A stretch of DNA of 64,000 nt from Paenibacillus sp. E222 (GTDB lineage Bacteria; Bacillota; Bacilli; Paenibacillales; Paenibacillaceae), in NCBI RefSeq assembly GCF_013401555.1, contig NZ_CP058552.1:1302001-1366000 (forward strand), given 5' to 3'. This document shows, piece by piece, positions 26,658 to 36,424 of the stretch. The position numbers and the translations under genes are program-made. Position 1 is the stretch's first letter, and each line of letters starts with the position of its first letter. The notes under the pieces were generated by a model, which was given only the letters and a program-made list of their open reading frames with translations, made no database searches and was not told the origin of the DNA.

Positions 26658-27508
26658 AATCCATGCCCCTGCCCATTCCAACTACAAAATCTAAAAAACA
26701 TAGCTGGCAGGCGATTATTGGTTTGCTATTTGCCCTGCTGGTCATCGGGGCCTCCGTATATGCCTTTGTAGTTCTGAAACATGATCACACCTTAACCGAT
26801 CTGCGCGGACGATTACAGGGCGCTAGTGCTCTCCATCCGTTCGGTACGGACCACCTGGGTCGCGATGTACTGACACGTCTGCTGCTCGGCGGCGGCCAAA
26901 CGCTGGGTTATAGCCTGCTGGCACTTGGCGCTGCACTGTTAATCGGCATTCCGTTTGGCTTGATCGCGGGTTACAAACGTGGCTGGGTCGATAAGCTGTT
27001 CATGCGGATTGCGGACGCCTTTCTTGCCTTTCCTGATACCATCGTCGCCATCGTGCTAAGTGGCCTGCTAGGGGCTGGAATCGGTAATCTGGTGTTGGCG
27101 ATCGTGATCGTGAAGTGGGTTAGTTATGCGCGTCTCGTTCGAAGTACGGTTTTATCGGAGTCACAAAAGGATTACATTCGCATTGCCCGCACCAACGGAC
27201 TATCCGACGGTCGTATCATGAGAAAACATCTGCTTCCACATATCGCAGGCCATGTGCTCGTGTTGGCCAGTCTTGATCTGGGCAAAATCATTCTGCTCAT
27301 CTCGTCACTGTCTTACATCGGCCTTGGCGCACAACCGCCAACACCTGAATGGGGAGCGATGCTGAACGACTCACGGCCTTACTTCCAGTCTCGGCCGGAG
27401 CTGATGATCTACCCGGGTCTCGCTATTGTCTCGGTAGTCCTACTTGCCAACATGCTGGGCGACTATCTGCGAGACCGGTTCGATGTGAAGAAGGAGGTGC
27501 AGCCGTGA
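26654..27508 (+). CDS. ABC transporter permease 2 (DppC/NikC/CntC type)
   Basis: 284 residues with an N-terminal helix and five further helices. The conserved HPFGTDHLGRDVLTRLLLGG (about 56-75) and EAA loop YIRIARTNGLSDGRIMRKHL are diagnostic of the DppC subfamily. It is translationally coupled to permease 1 (ATGA overlap). Confidence 0.92.
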   Translation: MKSMPLPIPTTKSKKHSWQAIIGLLFALLVIGASVYAFVVLKHDHTLTDLRGRLQGASALHPFGTDHLGRDVLTRLLLGGGQTLGYSLLALGAALLIGIPFGLIAGYKRGWVDKLFMRIADAFLAFPDTIVAIVLSGLLGAGIGNLVLAIVIVKWVSYARLVRSTVLSESQKDYIRIARTNGLSDGRIMRKHLLPHIAGHVLVLASLDLGKIILLISSLSYIGLGAQPPTPEWGAMLNDSRPYFQSRPELMIYPGLAIVSVVLLANMLGDYLRDRFDVKKEVQP

Positions 27509-28305
27509 TTCTCTCCATTGAGGAACTGAGCATCTCCAGCCGGGATCGCACTATTGTAGATCGAGTCTCTCTGGCTGTTCGCGAAGGTGAATTCATGGCA
27601 CTCGTTGGACAGAGCGGTAGCGGCAAAAGCTTGCTCTCGCAAGCCATTGGTCGTCTGCTACCGCCCAACCTGCATGCGTCGGGGCGAGTCATGTTCGAGG
27701 GCAGCAATCTGCTCGAACGGAAGCCAAAGGAGATGCGAGCCCTGCGGGGAAGCCGCATCTCCTATATTTTTCAAGACTATCAGGGAGCATTTACGCCATT
27801 TCGCAGTATTGGTGGGCACTTTGATGAATATCAGAAGGTTCATGGGGAGAAGTCTTCTGCCATCCGTAAGAAACGGGCGGAGGAAGCATTGGAATCGGTT
27901 GGCCTTGGCGCTGAATTGCTGCGCCGCTATCCGTTCCAGTTGAGCGGTGGACAGCTTCAGCGGGCTTCTATTGCCACATCGCTGATGCTCTCCCCTCGTC
28001 TGCTAATCGCAGACGAGGCAACGACGGCGCTGGACAGTGTATCCGGGCATCGCGTGTTGGAGTTGCTGGCGAGTAAGCAAGCGGAGACGGGCTGTGCCAT
28101 TCTGTTTATCACGCATGACTGGCGGCATGTACGTCGCTATGCCAACCGTTTGGCTGTCATGAAAGAAGGACAGATCGTCGAATCTGGCGGGAAGCATCGC
28201 ATTCTCGACCATCCCCAGCATGAATATACGCGTCAGCTGATCGAGGCGGCTCCCGTCCTGAGCCGCTCGCTGAATTCGGGATTGAAGGAGGCAGGAACGG
28301 AATGA
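27505..28305 (+). CDS. ABC transporter ATPase 1 (DppD/CntD type)
   Basis: I start at GTG 27505, which overlaps the stop of permease 2 (GTGA) and follows AAGGAGG; the longer open frame begins inside the permease gene. 266 residues. Walker A GQSGSGKS, signature LSGGQLQRA, Walker B LLIADEATTAL and H loop ITHDW are all intact. Couples ATP hydrolysis to import with ATPase 2. Confidence 0.92.
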   Translation: MILSIEELSISSRDRTIVDRVSLAVREGEFMALVGQSGSGKSLLSQAIGRLLPPNLHASGRVMFEGSNLLERKPKEMRALRGSRISYIFQDYQGAFTPFRSIGGHFDEYQKVHGEKSSAIRKKRAEEALESVGLGAELLRRYPFQLSGGQLQRASIATSLMLSPRLLIADEATTALDSVSGHRVLELLASKQAETGCAILFITHDWRHVRRYANRLAVMKEGQIVESGGKHRILDHPQHEYTRQLIEAAPVLSRSLNSGLKEAGTE

Positions 28306-29123
28306 AGACAACCGCAAATGATGAACGCCGTGGACTCGTGCAGTCCGAAGAATCCGGCGTGCCCGTGCTTCACGTGGAACACCTCAGCCGAACGTATGCA
28401 GGTGCAGACCGACCGGCTGTGAATGATATTTCCTTCACCCTGAACCGCGGCGAATGTCTTGGCCTGGTTGGAGAGAGCGGCTGTGGCAAGAGTACGCTCG
28501 CCCGCTGCCTGCTGAGAATCGAAGATGCAGATACAGGCTCGATTACACTGGGCGGACAGGATATCGCGCGGCTGAGCGGCGGAAGGTTGCGACCTCATCG
28601 GCGGAAGGTTCAGATTGTATTCCAGAACCCGATGGCTGCCCTGAATCCGAAGCTCAAGATTGCCGATTCGCTAATCGATCCGTACGAACAACTTGGACGG
28701 AACGCCGAGCTGTCCCACTTTACCTACACGTCGAAGGATGCTTACGTCCAAAAGCTGCTTGAAGCTGTCGAGCTGCCAAGCGATTTGGCTGGAAGATATC
28801 CGCACGAGTTAAGTGGTGGACAGCGTCAGCGCGTCACGATCGCACGTGCCATTGGGATTGAACCAGACGTTGTCGTGCTGGATGAACCGACGGCCAGCCT
28901 GGACGTAATCTCGCAAGGTGCAGTTTTGCAGTTGCTCACCGATCTGCGGACATCGCTTGGTCTGTCATACGTGTTCATCTCGCATGATCTGGCTGCGGTA
29001 CATCGTATGAGCCAGCGCATCATCGTCATGCGGGAAGGTCGGATCGTTGACCGCTTTGGCGCAGATGCGTTGTTCGCTGAAGAACGCCATCCGTATACGA
29101 AGGAACTGATTTCGATCTTCTGA
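28302..29123 (+). CDS. ABC transporter ATPase 2 (DppF/CntF type)
   Basis: 273 residues. Walker A GESGCGKST, Q loop region QIVFQNPMAALNPKLKIADS, signature LSGGQRQRVTIARAI, Walker B VVLDEPTASLD and switch ISHDL are present. The YxKELI C-terminus (HPYTKELISIF) is typical of the DppF subfamily. Overlaps ATPase 1 by ATGA and ends the operon. Confidence 0.92.
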   Translation: MKTTANDERRGLVQSEESGVPVLHVEHLSRTYAGADRPAVNDISFTLNRGECLGLVGESGCGKSTLARCLLRIEDADTGSITLGGQDIARLSGGRLRPHRRKVQIVFQNPMAALNPKLKIADSLIDPYEQLGRNAELSHFTYTSKDAYVQKLLEAVELPSDLAGRYPHELSGGQRQRVTIARAIGIEPDVVVLDEPTASLDVISQGAVLQLLTDLRTSLGLSYVFISHDLAAVHRMSQRIIVMREGRIVDRFGADALFAEERHPYTKELISIF

Positions 29124-29171
29124 GTACTCCCGGAAACGCCGCCGTGGGTGGTAAGGGTCACTCTTAAATAT

Positions 29172-29207
29172 AAAGCCGCCTTGCGAAGCGATTCCAAAGC
29201 GGCTTTT
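29172..29207 (+). terminator. Putative terminator of the ABC operon
   Basis: AAAGCCGC (29172-29179) pairs with GCGGCTTT (29199-29206) around a 19-base loop, followed by a short T run. Moderate strength. Confidence 0.55.
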
Positions 29208-29375
29208 GGTGCATCCATTTGATCACTCAAGTTCAACTAGAACCGGGCTCCTTTCTTTTTAATGAACAAATTAATCTTTCAGCCCTATAACCGGGTTATC
29301 TATCTGACATAAACTAGCGTATACTGATGGAATAGCAAATATCTTCAAATTGCATATTTAAATTAACCCATATTA

Positions 29376-29403
29376 TTGATACACTAGATCAAGGTTATAT
29401 CAT
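29376..29403 (+). promoter_or_regulatory. Candidate mqo promoter
   Basis: TTGATA (29376-29381), a 16-bp spacer and TATCAT (29398-29403) form an acceptable SigA promoter about 100 bp before the mqo start. Other AT-rich combinations are possible here. Confidence 0.35.
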
Positions 29404-29454
29404 TCAGAGAAGGGGCGGGCCTATTCAAGAATGGGGCTTGCTGCAATGCCAAAT

Positions 29455-29468
29455 CGATAACGCTTACA
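29455..29468. promoter_or_regulatory. cre-like CcpA site upstream of mqo
   Basis: The lower strand reads TGTAAGCGTTATCG, which agrees with the cre consensus TGWAANCGNTNWCA at 13 of 14 positions. It lies downstream of the candidate promoter and could act as a roadblock, giving carbon catabolite repression of this TCA-cycle gene. Confidence 0.4.
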
Positions 29469-29504
29469 TCCTTTTGGCAAATATAGGATATAAGGACGGT
29501 AGAC

Positions 29505-31010
29505 ATGAGCCAGGGACAAACGAGTACAGATGTTATCTTGATTGGTGCCGGAATTATGAGTGCAACTTTGGGAACTTTGCTTAAACAATTGGCACCAGAC
29601 TGGAATATTAAGGTTTTTGAGAAGCTCGCCAGTGCGGGGGAGGAAAGCTCCAACGAATGGAATAATGCCGGAACCGGGCATTCAGCATTGTGCGAACTTA
29701 ACTATACCGTTGAACGACCAGACGGATCCGTAGATATTAGCAAAGCGATTAAGGTGAATGAGCATTTTCAAATCTCAAGGCAATTTTGGTCCTATCTCGT
29801 CAAAAGCAATCTGATTCGTAATCCGCGGGACTTCATTATGCCGCTCCCTCATTTAAGTTATGTGCATGGAGAGCAGAATGTCCAGTTTCTAAAAAGACGC
29901 TTTGAAGCGTTATCGAAACATCCGTTATTTGTTGGCATGGAATTCTCGGATGATAAGAAAAAACTGGCGGAATGGATTCCGCTGATGATGAAAAACCGCA
30001 CGGGCAATGAACCGATTGCAGCCACCAAAATTGACTCCGGTACGGACGTTAACTTTGGTGCTTTAACGCGTATGCTAATGGAACACTTAAAGAGCCAAAA
30101 CGTGGATATCCACTACCAACATAGCGTGAAAAATATGAAACGCACCAGCAATGGATCTTGGGAATTAACAGTGAAAGATCTAGGCAGTGGTGCAGTCAAA
30201 CGCCATACGGCGAAATTTGTATTTATCGGTGCGGGTGGCGGCAGCTTGCATTTGCTGCAAAAATCCGGCATTCCTGAAGGCAAACATATCGGCGGCTTCC
30301 CGGTTAGCGGCATCTTTATGGTGTGCAAAAATCCGAAAGTCGTGGAACAGCATCATGCCAAAGTATATGGAAAAGCTTCGGTCGGTGCTCCGCCAATGTC
30401 TGTTCCGCATTTGGACACCCGATTTATTGAAAATCAGAAGTCGCTGCTATTCGGACCGTTTGCCGGATTCTCACCAAAATTCTTAAAAACGGGCTCCAAT
30501 GCCGATCTAATTACGTCCGTGAAGCTGCACAACTTGCTCACGATGCTCGCGGCAGGTGTCAAAGAAATCTCACTAACCAAATACCTGATCCAACAACTCA
30601 TGTTATCCAAAGAACAACGCATGGCCGAATTGCGTGACTTTGTTCCGGATGCGAAGAGCGAGGATTGGGATATGGTACTGGCGGGCCAGCGTGTGCAGGT
30701 GATTAAGGATACGGCTCAAGGCGGCAAAGGAACGCTTCAATTCGGCACAGAGGTAGTCACGGCGGCGGATGGCTCGATTGCGGCACTGCTCGGAGCTTCA
30801 CCGGGGGCTTCAACTGCGGTTCACGTGATGCTGGAGATCCTCCAAAAGTGCTTCCCGCAGCACATGGATGCCTGGGAACCGAAGATCAAGGAAATGGTTC
30901 CTTCGTATGGCGAATCACTGGTTGACAATCTTAGTCTACTGAACCAGGTACATGCTTCAACCGCTCGGGTGCTTGGGCTGACGGCTGAGAAATCAGTCGT
31001 TCGGATGTAA
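29505..31010 (+). CDS. mqo: Malate:quinone oxidoreductase
   Basis: Oxidises L-malate to oxaloacetate and passes the electrons to the quinone pool at the inner face of the membrane; FAD-dependent. 501 residues, the full family length. FAD-binding N-terminus [20 protein letters not shown] (GxGxxS), then [20 protein letters not shown] and [13 protein letters not shown], all signatures of Mqo. The C-terminal [19 protein letters not shown] fits too. It is monocistronic, with a strong terminator. Confidence 0.96.
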   Translation: MSQGQTSTDVILIGAGIMSATLGTLLKQLAPDWNIKVFEKLASAGEESSNEWNNAGTGHSALCELNYTVERPDGSVDISKAIKVNEHFQISRQFWSYLVKSNLIRNPRDFIMPLPHLSYVHGEQNVQFLKRRFEALSKHPLFVGMEFSDDKKKLAEWIPLMMKNRTGNEPIAATKIDSGTDVNFGALTRMLMEHLKSQNVDIHYQHSVKNMKRTSNGSWELTVKDLGSGAVKRHTAKFVFIGAGGGSLHLLQKSGIPEGKHIGGFPVSGIFMVCKNPKVVEQHHAKVYGKASVGAPPMSVPHLDTRFIENQKSLLFGPFAGFSPKFLKTGSNADLITSVKLHNLLTMLAAGVKEISLTKYLIQQLMLSKEQRMAELRDFVPDAKSEDWDMVLAGQRVQVIKDTAQGGKGTLQFGTEVVTAADGSIAALLGASPGASTAVHVMLEILQKCFPQHMDAWEPKIKEMVPSYGESLVDNLSLLNQVHASTARVLGLTAEKSVVRM

Positions 31011-31046
31011 CGAGATATATGCAGCCTGCTCTATAGCAGGTGTGAT

Positions 31047-31088
31047 AAAGAGCTAAGCCGGCTAAAACCCGCGCTTAGCTCTTTTTTT
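31047..31088 (+). terminator. mqo terminator (also usable by the convergent gene)
   Basis: AAAGAGCTAAGC (31047-31058) pairs with GCTTAGCTCTTT (31073-31084), loop of 14 bases, followed by TTTT. The A tract serves the opposite strand. Confidence 0.85.
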
Positions 31089-31096
31089 ATTCCGAA

Positions 31097-32187
31097 TTAC
31101 AGATAAAACTTTCTCGATTCCTCGTTAAAGAACTCCATGACATCCGGATAATCTGTAATCTCAATAGCGCTCGTCCTCATAATCTTATGAGTAAAGATAG
31201 CATCCGTAAAGATTTTATTGATGACGATCCCGCACCATTCTGGCGTGTCTCTGAAATCATCCACCAATGCATGAATCTCATCAAAGTTAAAATACAGGAT
31301 ATATGAAACATAATTCTGAAGCAGCGTCGTGAAGCAATGATCCCGATAGGGGCTAGTGTGGGGTGTAGCGAGAAAGTTCCTCATGACATCAAACAGCAAA
31401 GTCTTATTTTTCGCGTACATATGCAGCATCTGATCCACGTTATTAATTAATTCGACTACAGCCTCTAATCCTTCTTCCATGGGCATGATTAGCTTGGGAG
31501 ATTTACCCTCGATGGTTCGTATCAGCTCCAATGTAAGATGTTTGCAAGCCTGTATTTCATGTGGGGAGATGAGGATTTGCTCTCCATATTTATCTTGATT
31601 TTCAATGTAGTATTCGTGGAACGCCGAGAAGTAGTGCTCCAGCTTGATATTGGTTTTGGTATGTATAAGGTCCTGCCCGCTAAACGAACAGGCGTAAAGG
31701 GTTTCCTCGTTAACCGGATGCGTATAAAGATAAAAAAGAAGAAAAAGTCTCTCAGTTCACGCTTCTGTTCATCCTTTAAGCTGGACAGTCCATTCAGTTG
31801 GGCAAGCTGAAAGAAGCTATAGTTTTTCATAAAATCATTCATCGCGCTGTAGGAGTTATGCGTATGAATGGACATGGTGGTATTCAAGGTAAAGAGCAGA
31901 TAATACAAAACGAGTTCGTCGTATACATCCAATTGGTTGAAAACTTCAGCGAGAACGGGCTTCCCCATTGGTTTGCTGCCATAGTATGGATCTTCTGGAC
32001 GGAGCTCACTCATCCAGTTCGTAAAGGTTTCTTCAGAATGACCGGAAAGGAATAAGCCTGCGCTATCGTCTTCATATAAGCCATATTCAAAAGGCTCCGA
32101 ATGGACAGGCGTTAGCCCTCTTTTCCACTTTATATTGAGATAATCGTTATATAGGGTTTGAAGTTTTGCCTTCATCTTCTTATCCAT
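31097..32187 (-). pseudogene. Frameshifted hypothetical gene (about 363 aa if restored)
   Basis: Two overlapping lower-strand frames, 31522-32187 and 31097-31531, join into one protein if one base is removed in the homopolymer-rich run coding for RDFFFFF (about 31730-31750). After the shift the sequence continues sensibly (THPVNEETLYACSFSGQDLI, YFSAFHEYYIENQDKYGEQI) into ELIRTIEGKSPK of the second frame. The upstream part without the shift turns into Arg/Ser/Thr-rich noise. No family recognised. Either a true recent frameshift in a T tract or a sequencing error. Confidence 0.75.
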
Positions 32188-32398
32188 CCTTTAATCGTGT
32201 TTTAGATTCCTGAACGTCCGTTAGTTACAGATCTCTCTCTTCCATCTATTCGACGCATAGCTGAGCAATCCCCCTTAACGGTGGTGTTCAGCAACGAGCT
32301 AACAGGAACTTGTAAACACATAATTTATTTCGTGATTTAACCAGTCGTAATACTTTCGCCCTGTTGGGAGATCGTGGAATCTGAGATGATGGGTTCAT

Positions 32399-32546
32399 CA
32401 AAGGTTCGGGTCACAAGCTTCGGACCTTTGGCCTTCAGGCTATGGCGATCCTTCCTTCTAACTCATTGGCGAAATTAGGGTCGCCGCTCTCCTGAAGATC
32501 TCAATTCAGAGAGGAGGCGTCCAGGCTATCATATTCCTTCCTTCTA
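32399..32546. repeat. Hairpin and two degenerate 26-nt repeats before the MXAN_6230-type gene
   Basis: Bases 32399-32431 form a 10-bp hairpin (CAAAGGTTCG with CGGACCTTTG, one G-T pair). Two 26-nt units, 32435-32460 and 32521-32546, share 20 positions (CAGGCTAT...CCTTCCTTCTA), and a third partial CAGGCTATTA lies at about 32557. Between them, CTCCTGA and a GAGAGGAG segment could pair. The function is unknown; a structured leader is possible. Nothing else is seen in 32188-32569. Confidence 0.45.
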
Positions 32547-32569
32547 CATCAGACCAGGCTATTAGGGAT

Positions 32570-34693
32570 ATGGCTTTCCTGGACTCTTTTATCATGAACA
32601 ATACCATCTATTTGCGAAGAGCGAACAAACTCATGATCGAGCAAGAACAAGGGGAGAATCAGCTGCCGAAGGTTTATTTGGCGACTGCCCTTAAAAATAT
32701 AGAAACACTTGGATACACCTTCTCGGATGAGTTGATGCAAGCCGTGCGAATGTTATCCAAGGAATCATTTGAAGCATTGGTGGCCCAGGTTGTGGCTGAT
32801 CTGAGAACCATGGTCGGCGCGCATGTGGACTACAAACCGATGTACCCTGGATTCCCGGCGCAGGTGATGGAGGAAGATGAGGTGGAGCTTTACCTGAATG
32901 CCATCCTTCATTATCTGACCTGGGTATATCCGAATCATGAATCCGTGGAAAGAGTACCTTTGCTGGATAAAATAAATCTAAAAGTCATTGGCCTTGGCAA
33001 CAAAGCAGACTTTCAGACGCTCATGCGCCAACTGATCGAAGCCAAGGGCTCCATCTCGGAGACAGACAAAGCAGATATCGATACGGTGCTTGAACATGCG
33101 GAACCGGATGAAGTAGATGCGCTGCTGCCAGCCGAGATTCCTTTCAAGGAAAATGTGGGGTTCGTGGTAGCTTCGTTATTAACGTATGAAAAAGCCAATA
33201 TCGACCGAATCGGCCCGTATTTCAGAACGGCAACGGATGTCCTTCGTCTTGCTGTGGCCTGGTCGGATGGCGATGTCAGCCTGGCTCTGGCTTCGCCTTT
33301 CCGTAAATTCAAGCGGCGGGAGAGACGCCTGCTGCTTGGTCTTCTGGAGCAGTGCGGTTCGATTACAGAAGATATGCTCCGTTACAAGGAGCGCTGGATT
33401 CGTCTGGGCGAAATTCTGCATCCATCTGAATATAAGCTGCGGTACCCGCGATGCGAGGAAGCTTTTGATATTTTGCGTAATAACAAGCCGTTTACGACCT
33501 TTAACGGGAGTGTGGAGCTTGCCTTCCAATACCAGAATGTATGGAGTTTGATTGAGCTGTTGAAGCAGCGCCCTGGTGAATTTGCGAGAAGATTGGATCA
33601 TTTGTTGCGCTCTACCACGGATAAGGAGTATGTATTGCTGGCGTTCGGAGAAATTCTGGAGCACGTATCGACCCCGGTTTTGTTGCAGGTGAAGCAGCAT
33701 TTTGCCCGGCGTAATGAGCCGCAGGATCTGCGTGTATTTTTCCCGAAAGGCAACGTAGCGAAGGCTTTCGCCATTCCGAATCAGCTTCCCGAGATGGACG
33801 ATGACACTTGTCGTGCCGTCGTGCAGATGTGTGAACAGGCGCTGGTGCAGCGTTTCGCTGCCCTTCCTTCGCTTGGGAAGACGTATGTCGATCCACAGCT
33901 CCAGGATTATCTGGTTCCCTTTTCCCAAAGATCGGCGAGCAAGGCCCTTCATACGATTGTTCGGGGAAGCCGTGTGCCGATGGCGGAGGGAGATACGATT
34001 CGTTTCTTCAACTGGTGGAAGGAAGGGACTGTGAACGGTCAAGCAACGGGGCGTGTAGATATTGATCTGTCTGCGGTGATGTACGATGAGAACTGGAACT
34101 ATGTGGAGCATATCTCCTATACGAATCTGCGTTCGTCCAAATACCGGGCCGCTCACAGCGGAGATATTGTGACAGCCCCTCATGGTGCGAGCGAGTTCAT
34201 TGACCTGCATATTCCGTCGATTGTTGATTATGGCGGACGTTATGTGGTGGCGAGTCTGCTTTCCTTCACGAGTCATCCATATTGCGATTTGCCGGAATGC
34301 TTTGTAGGCTGGATGATGCGGAAGAAGCCGGGTTCTGGCGAGATCTTCGAGCCGTCCACGGTGGCGAACAAGATTGATATCACGGCAGATACACAGATCG
34401 CGATTCCCGTCATTATGGATCTAGTAGATCGTACAGTCATCTGGACCGATTTGGCGCTGACTAGGCACCCGGATTATTACAATAATGTCGAAGGAAATCA
34501 AAAAGGGATGGTCCTGATGGGCAAAGCCCTGACCACGCTACGCAAACCGGATCTATACGACTTGTTCATGCTGCACGCCAAGGCCCGGGGTGAACTGGTG
34601 GATACGAAGGAGCAGGCCGATACCATCTATGCGGTCGATGAAGGCGTGACCCCGTATGATATCGAGCAGATTATGGCGGAGTATTTGGCTTGA
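32570..34693 (+). CDS. MXAN_6230/SCO0854-family protein with TerD-like C-terminal region
   Basis: 707 residues, soluble. The N-terminal third is helical (YLRRANKLMIEQEQG, LGYTFSDELMQAVRML) as I recall for the MXAN_6230/SCO0854 family. Residues about 475-640 contain a TerD-like beta-sandwich (RFFNWWKEG, VDIDLSAVMYDENWNYVEHI, AHSGDIVTAPHGASEFIDLH), related to tellurite/stress calcium-binding proteins. The RING domain of the actinobacterial member is not visible. The start is uncertain: ATG 32570 has AGGG very close; ATG 32594 (MNNTIYLRRA) is an alternative, and neither has a strong ribosome site. The biochemical role is unknown. Confidence 0.8.
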   Translation: MAFLDSFIMNNTIYLRRANKLMIEQEQGENQLPKVYLATALKNIETLGYTFSDELMQAVRMLSKESFEALVAQVVADLRTMVGAHVDYKPMYPGFPAQVMEEDEVELYLNAILHYLTWVYPNHESVERVPLLDKINLKVIGLGNKADFQTLMRQLIEAKGSISETDKADIDTVLEHAEPDEVDALLPAEIPFKENVGFVVASLLTYEKANIDRIGPYFRTATDVLRLAVAWSDGDVSLALASPFRKFKRRERRLLLGLLEQCGSITEDMLRYKERWIRLGEILHPSEYKLRYPRCEEAFDILRNNKPFTTFNGSVELAFQYQNVWSLIELLKQRPGEFARRLDHLLRSTTDKEYVLLAFGEILEHVSTPVLLQVKQHFARRNEPQDLRVFFPKGNVAKAFAIPNQLPEMDDDTCRAVVQMCEQALVQRFAALPSLGKTYVDPQLQDYLVPFSQRSASKALHTIVRGSRVPMAEGDTIRFFNWWKEGTVNGQATGRVDIDLSAVMYDENWNYVEHISYTNLRSSKYRAAHSGDIVTAPHGASEFIDLHIPSIVDYGGRYVVASLLSFTSHPYCDLPECFVGWMMRKKPGSGEIFEPSTVANKIDITADTQIAIPVIMDLVDRTVIWTDLALTRHPDYYNNVEGNQKGMVLMGKALTTLRKPDLYDLFMLHAKARGELVDTKEQADTIYAVDEGVTPYDIEQIMAEYLA

Positions 34694-34727
34694 GTCCATC
34701 ACATGTGAATATGGAGGCCGAGACAGG

Positions 34728-34757
34728 AAAGAGCAGCGGTGAGCTGCTCTTTTTTTG
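34728..34757. terminator. Terminator between convergent genes
   Basis: AAAGAGCAGC with GCTGCTCTTT around GGTGA, followed by TTTTT. It ends the preceding gene; the opposite gene stops a few bases beyond. Confidence 0.88.
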
Positions 34758-34763
34758 GTTCAT

Positions 34764-36404
34764 TCACTCATTCGCTTCCTTCACCACTTCCGCACCTCCT
34801 GCGGACATGAACTCCTGTACAAACTCATCGAACTCACTGATCGGCCGCTCCCCTGAGATAAAAGCGATATAGGCTTTATTTTTCAATCGGATCAACAAAT
34901 CACTGTATTTGGCCAAAGCGGGGGTAGCGACCTCCAGCGCATTATAAATACCGTCCTGATCGAGGTGCAGTGTGGCCGCCCATTGTTCCCGTTCTCCCGT
35001 CTGTTTCAGCGGCACAGTCATGCCGATATTGGCGCCAATCGTATTCTGATACCCGAACATGGTGTCATATGGCGGCATGATGACGATGTTTCGGGGTTCC
35101 GCTGGTGTCCAGACCCAGTGTTTATTTTCTACCCCGTAGGTCATACGTGCTGCTTTATCTGGATCTGGGCTTGCACTGACTTCGTCCAGAATGCGCAGTA
35201 TCATCTCCAGCTTGCCGGGTTCTTTGACCGCATCGGCTCCAATCGCGGTGAAGCTCATTAACATGTCATTTCCTTTGGAGCCGCGTTGTCCGTGGGGTCC
35301 GGTGAACGGTTTACCGAAAACAACCCGTGCTTCAGGGAACTTGGCCGTTAATTCTTTCACATTAAACACAGCTTGTGCGGGACTTTGTACCACTTGACCG
35401 TCACGCTCAACACGCCAATCCTCATAATCGCCATCCTGAATCCAGTGGTAGTAGTTGCCCATCGAGGTCATCCCGATTTTACCGTTAATGAATGCATGAG
35501 ACAGGTGTTTGTAGCCGCCTTTATTCTCGCCTGTGACAAACTCAGGATCGATCACGCCATCCTTGTACCATTTACGCAGGTAAGTCAGCGCCTCTTTCAT
35601 CTCGGGCTCGAGAGCACCGATGACCTTCTTCCCATCCTTTGAGCCAAAGTACAGCTGATCTGCAAAAACAATCTGACCGAAGGCACCAAATACAACGTTC
35701 ATGCCTTCACTGGACAAGCCGTACGTATCCTGGATGCCGTTGCCGTCGGGATCATCAAAGGTAAATGCATAGATGACTTTCTCGAATTCCGCCAGTGTCT
35801 GCGGAACAGACAACCCCAGCTTGTGCAGCCAATCCTGCCGATACACCACAGGTGTACGGTAGATGTTGGTCGGATTAATGACAGGAATTCCGTAATATCT
35901 GCCGTCAATTACACCCGTTTGCTCATAAGCAGGCGCCTGTTCATGGATGATGCGCATCAGATTCGGGGCATATGTGTTCAGCGTCTCTACAGGAATATCG
36001 GCAAGCACCCCTTGCTGCTGGTACTTTAGCAGGTCCTGTGGCTGACGAATGCGAAACAGGTCGGGAATGTTACCTTGAGCTAGCTTCATGTCGAGAAGTG
36101 ACTCGTATTTATTGTTTTCCATATTCCAAATGTCCAGATCCACACCGAATTGATCCTCCACCACCTTCAACATCTCGGCATCTTGCGGTACAGGCAAATT
36201 CTGATGCATCGTCCACGAGATATGGTATTTGGCTTTCGGCGTGAGGGGGGATAACGCGCTGCCTTGCTTCGATTCTACAATGGCACTGGGCGCGGTCAGC
36301 AGATTGCAGCCGCCAAGAACAACGCCCATCATTGTCAGCAGTGCAGTAGTCAGGAACAGCTGATAGCCATAAGGCGTCTTCGCCTTCGGTTCCTTCATAT
36401 TCAT
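34764..36404 (-). CDS. Extracellular solute-binding lipoprotein (sugar ABC, LplA-like)
   Basis: 546 residues if started at the third in-frame ATG pair (MNMKEPKAK, 36404), which has AGGAGG at 9-base spacing; an ATG at 36428 overlaps the upstream stop (ATGA) and is an alternative. Lipoprotein signal ends MMGVVLGGC. The mature protein is an SBP family 1 member (LAQGNIPDLFRIRQPQDLLK, DFDDPDGNGIQDTYGLS-like stretch at about 210). This type binds oligosaccharides such as pectin or xylan fragments. No permease genes are adjacent. Confidence 0.85.
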   Translation of the reverse strand: MNMKEPKAKTPYGYQLFLTTALLTMMGVVLGGCNLLTAPSAIVESKQGSALSPLTPKAKYHISWTMHQNLPVPQDAEMLKVVEDQFGVDLDIWNMENNKYESLLDMKLAQGNIPDLFRIRQPQDLLKYQQQGVLADIPVETLNTYAPNLMRIIHEQAPAYEQTGVIDGRYYGIPVINPTNIYRTPVVYRQDWLHKLGLSVPQTLAEFEKVIYAFTFDDPDGNGIQDTYGLSSEGMNVVFGAFGQIVFADQLYFGSKDGKKVIGALEPEMKEALTYLRKWYKDGVIDPEFVTGENKGGYKHLSHAFINGKIGMTSMGNYYHWIQDGDYEDWRVERDGQVVQSPAQAVFNVKELTAKFPEARVVFGKPFTGPHGQRGSKGNDMLMSFTAIGADAVKEPGKLEMILRILDEVSASPDPDKAARMTYGVENKHWVWTPAEPRNIVIMPPYDTMFGYQNTIGANIGMTVPLKQTGEREQWAATLHLDQDGIYNALEVATPALAKYSDLLIRLKNKAYIAFISGERPISEFDEFVQEFMSAGGAEVVKEANE

Positions 36405-36424
36405 CCCGCCCATCCTCCTCATAC

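Noticed and set aside
33179..34276. A 365-codon lower-strand frame inside the MXAN_6230-type gene
   Set aside because: Shadow of the coding strand; composition rich in Arg, His and Ile, with no start signal.
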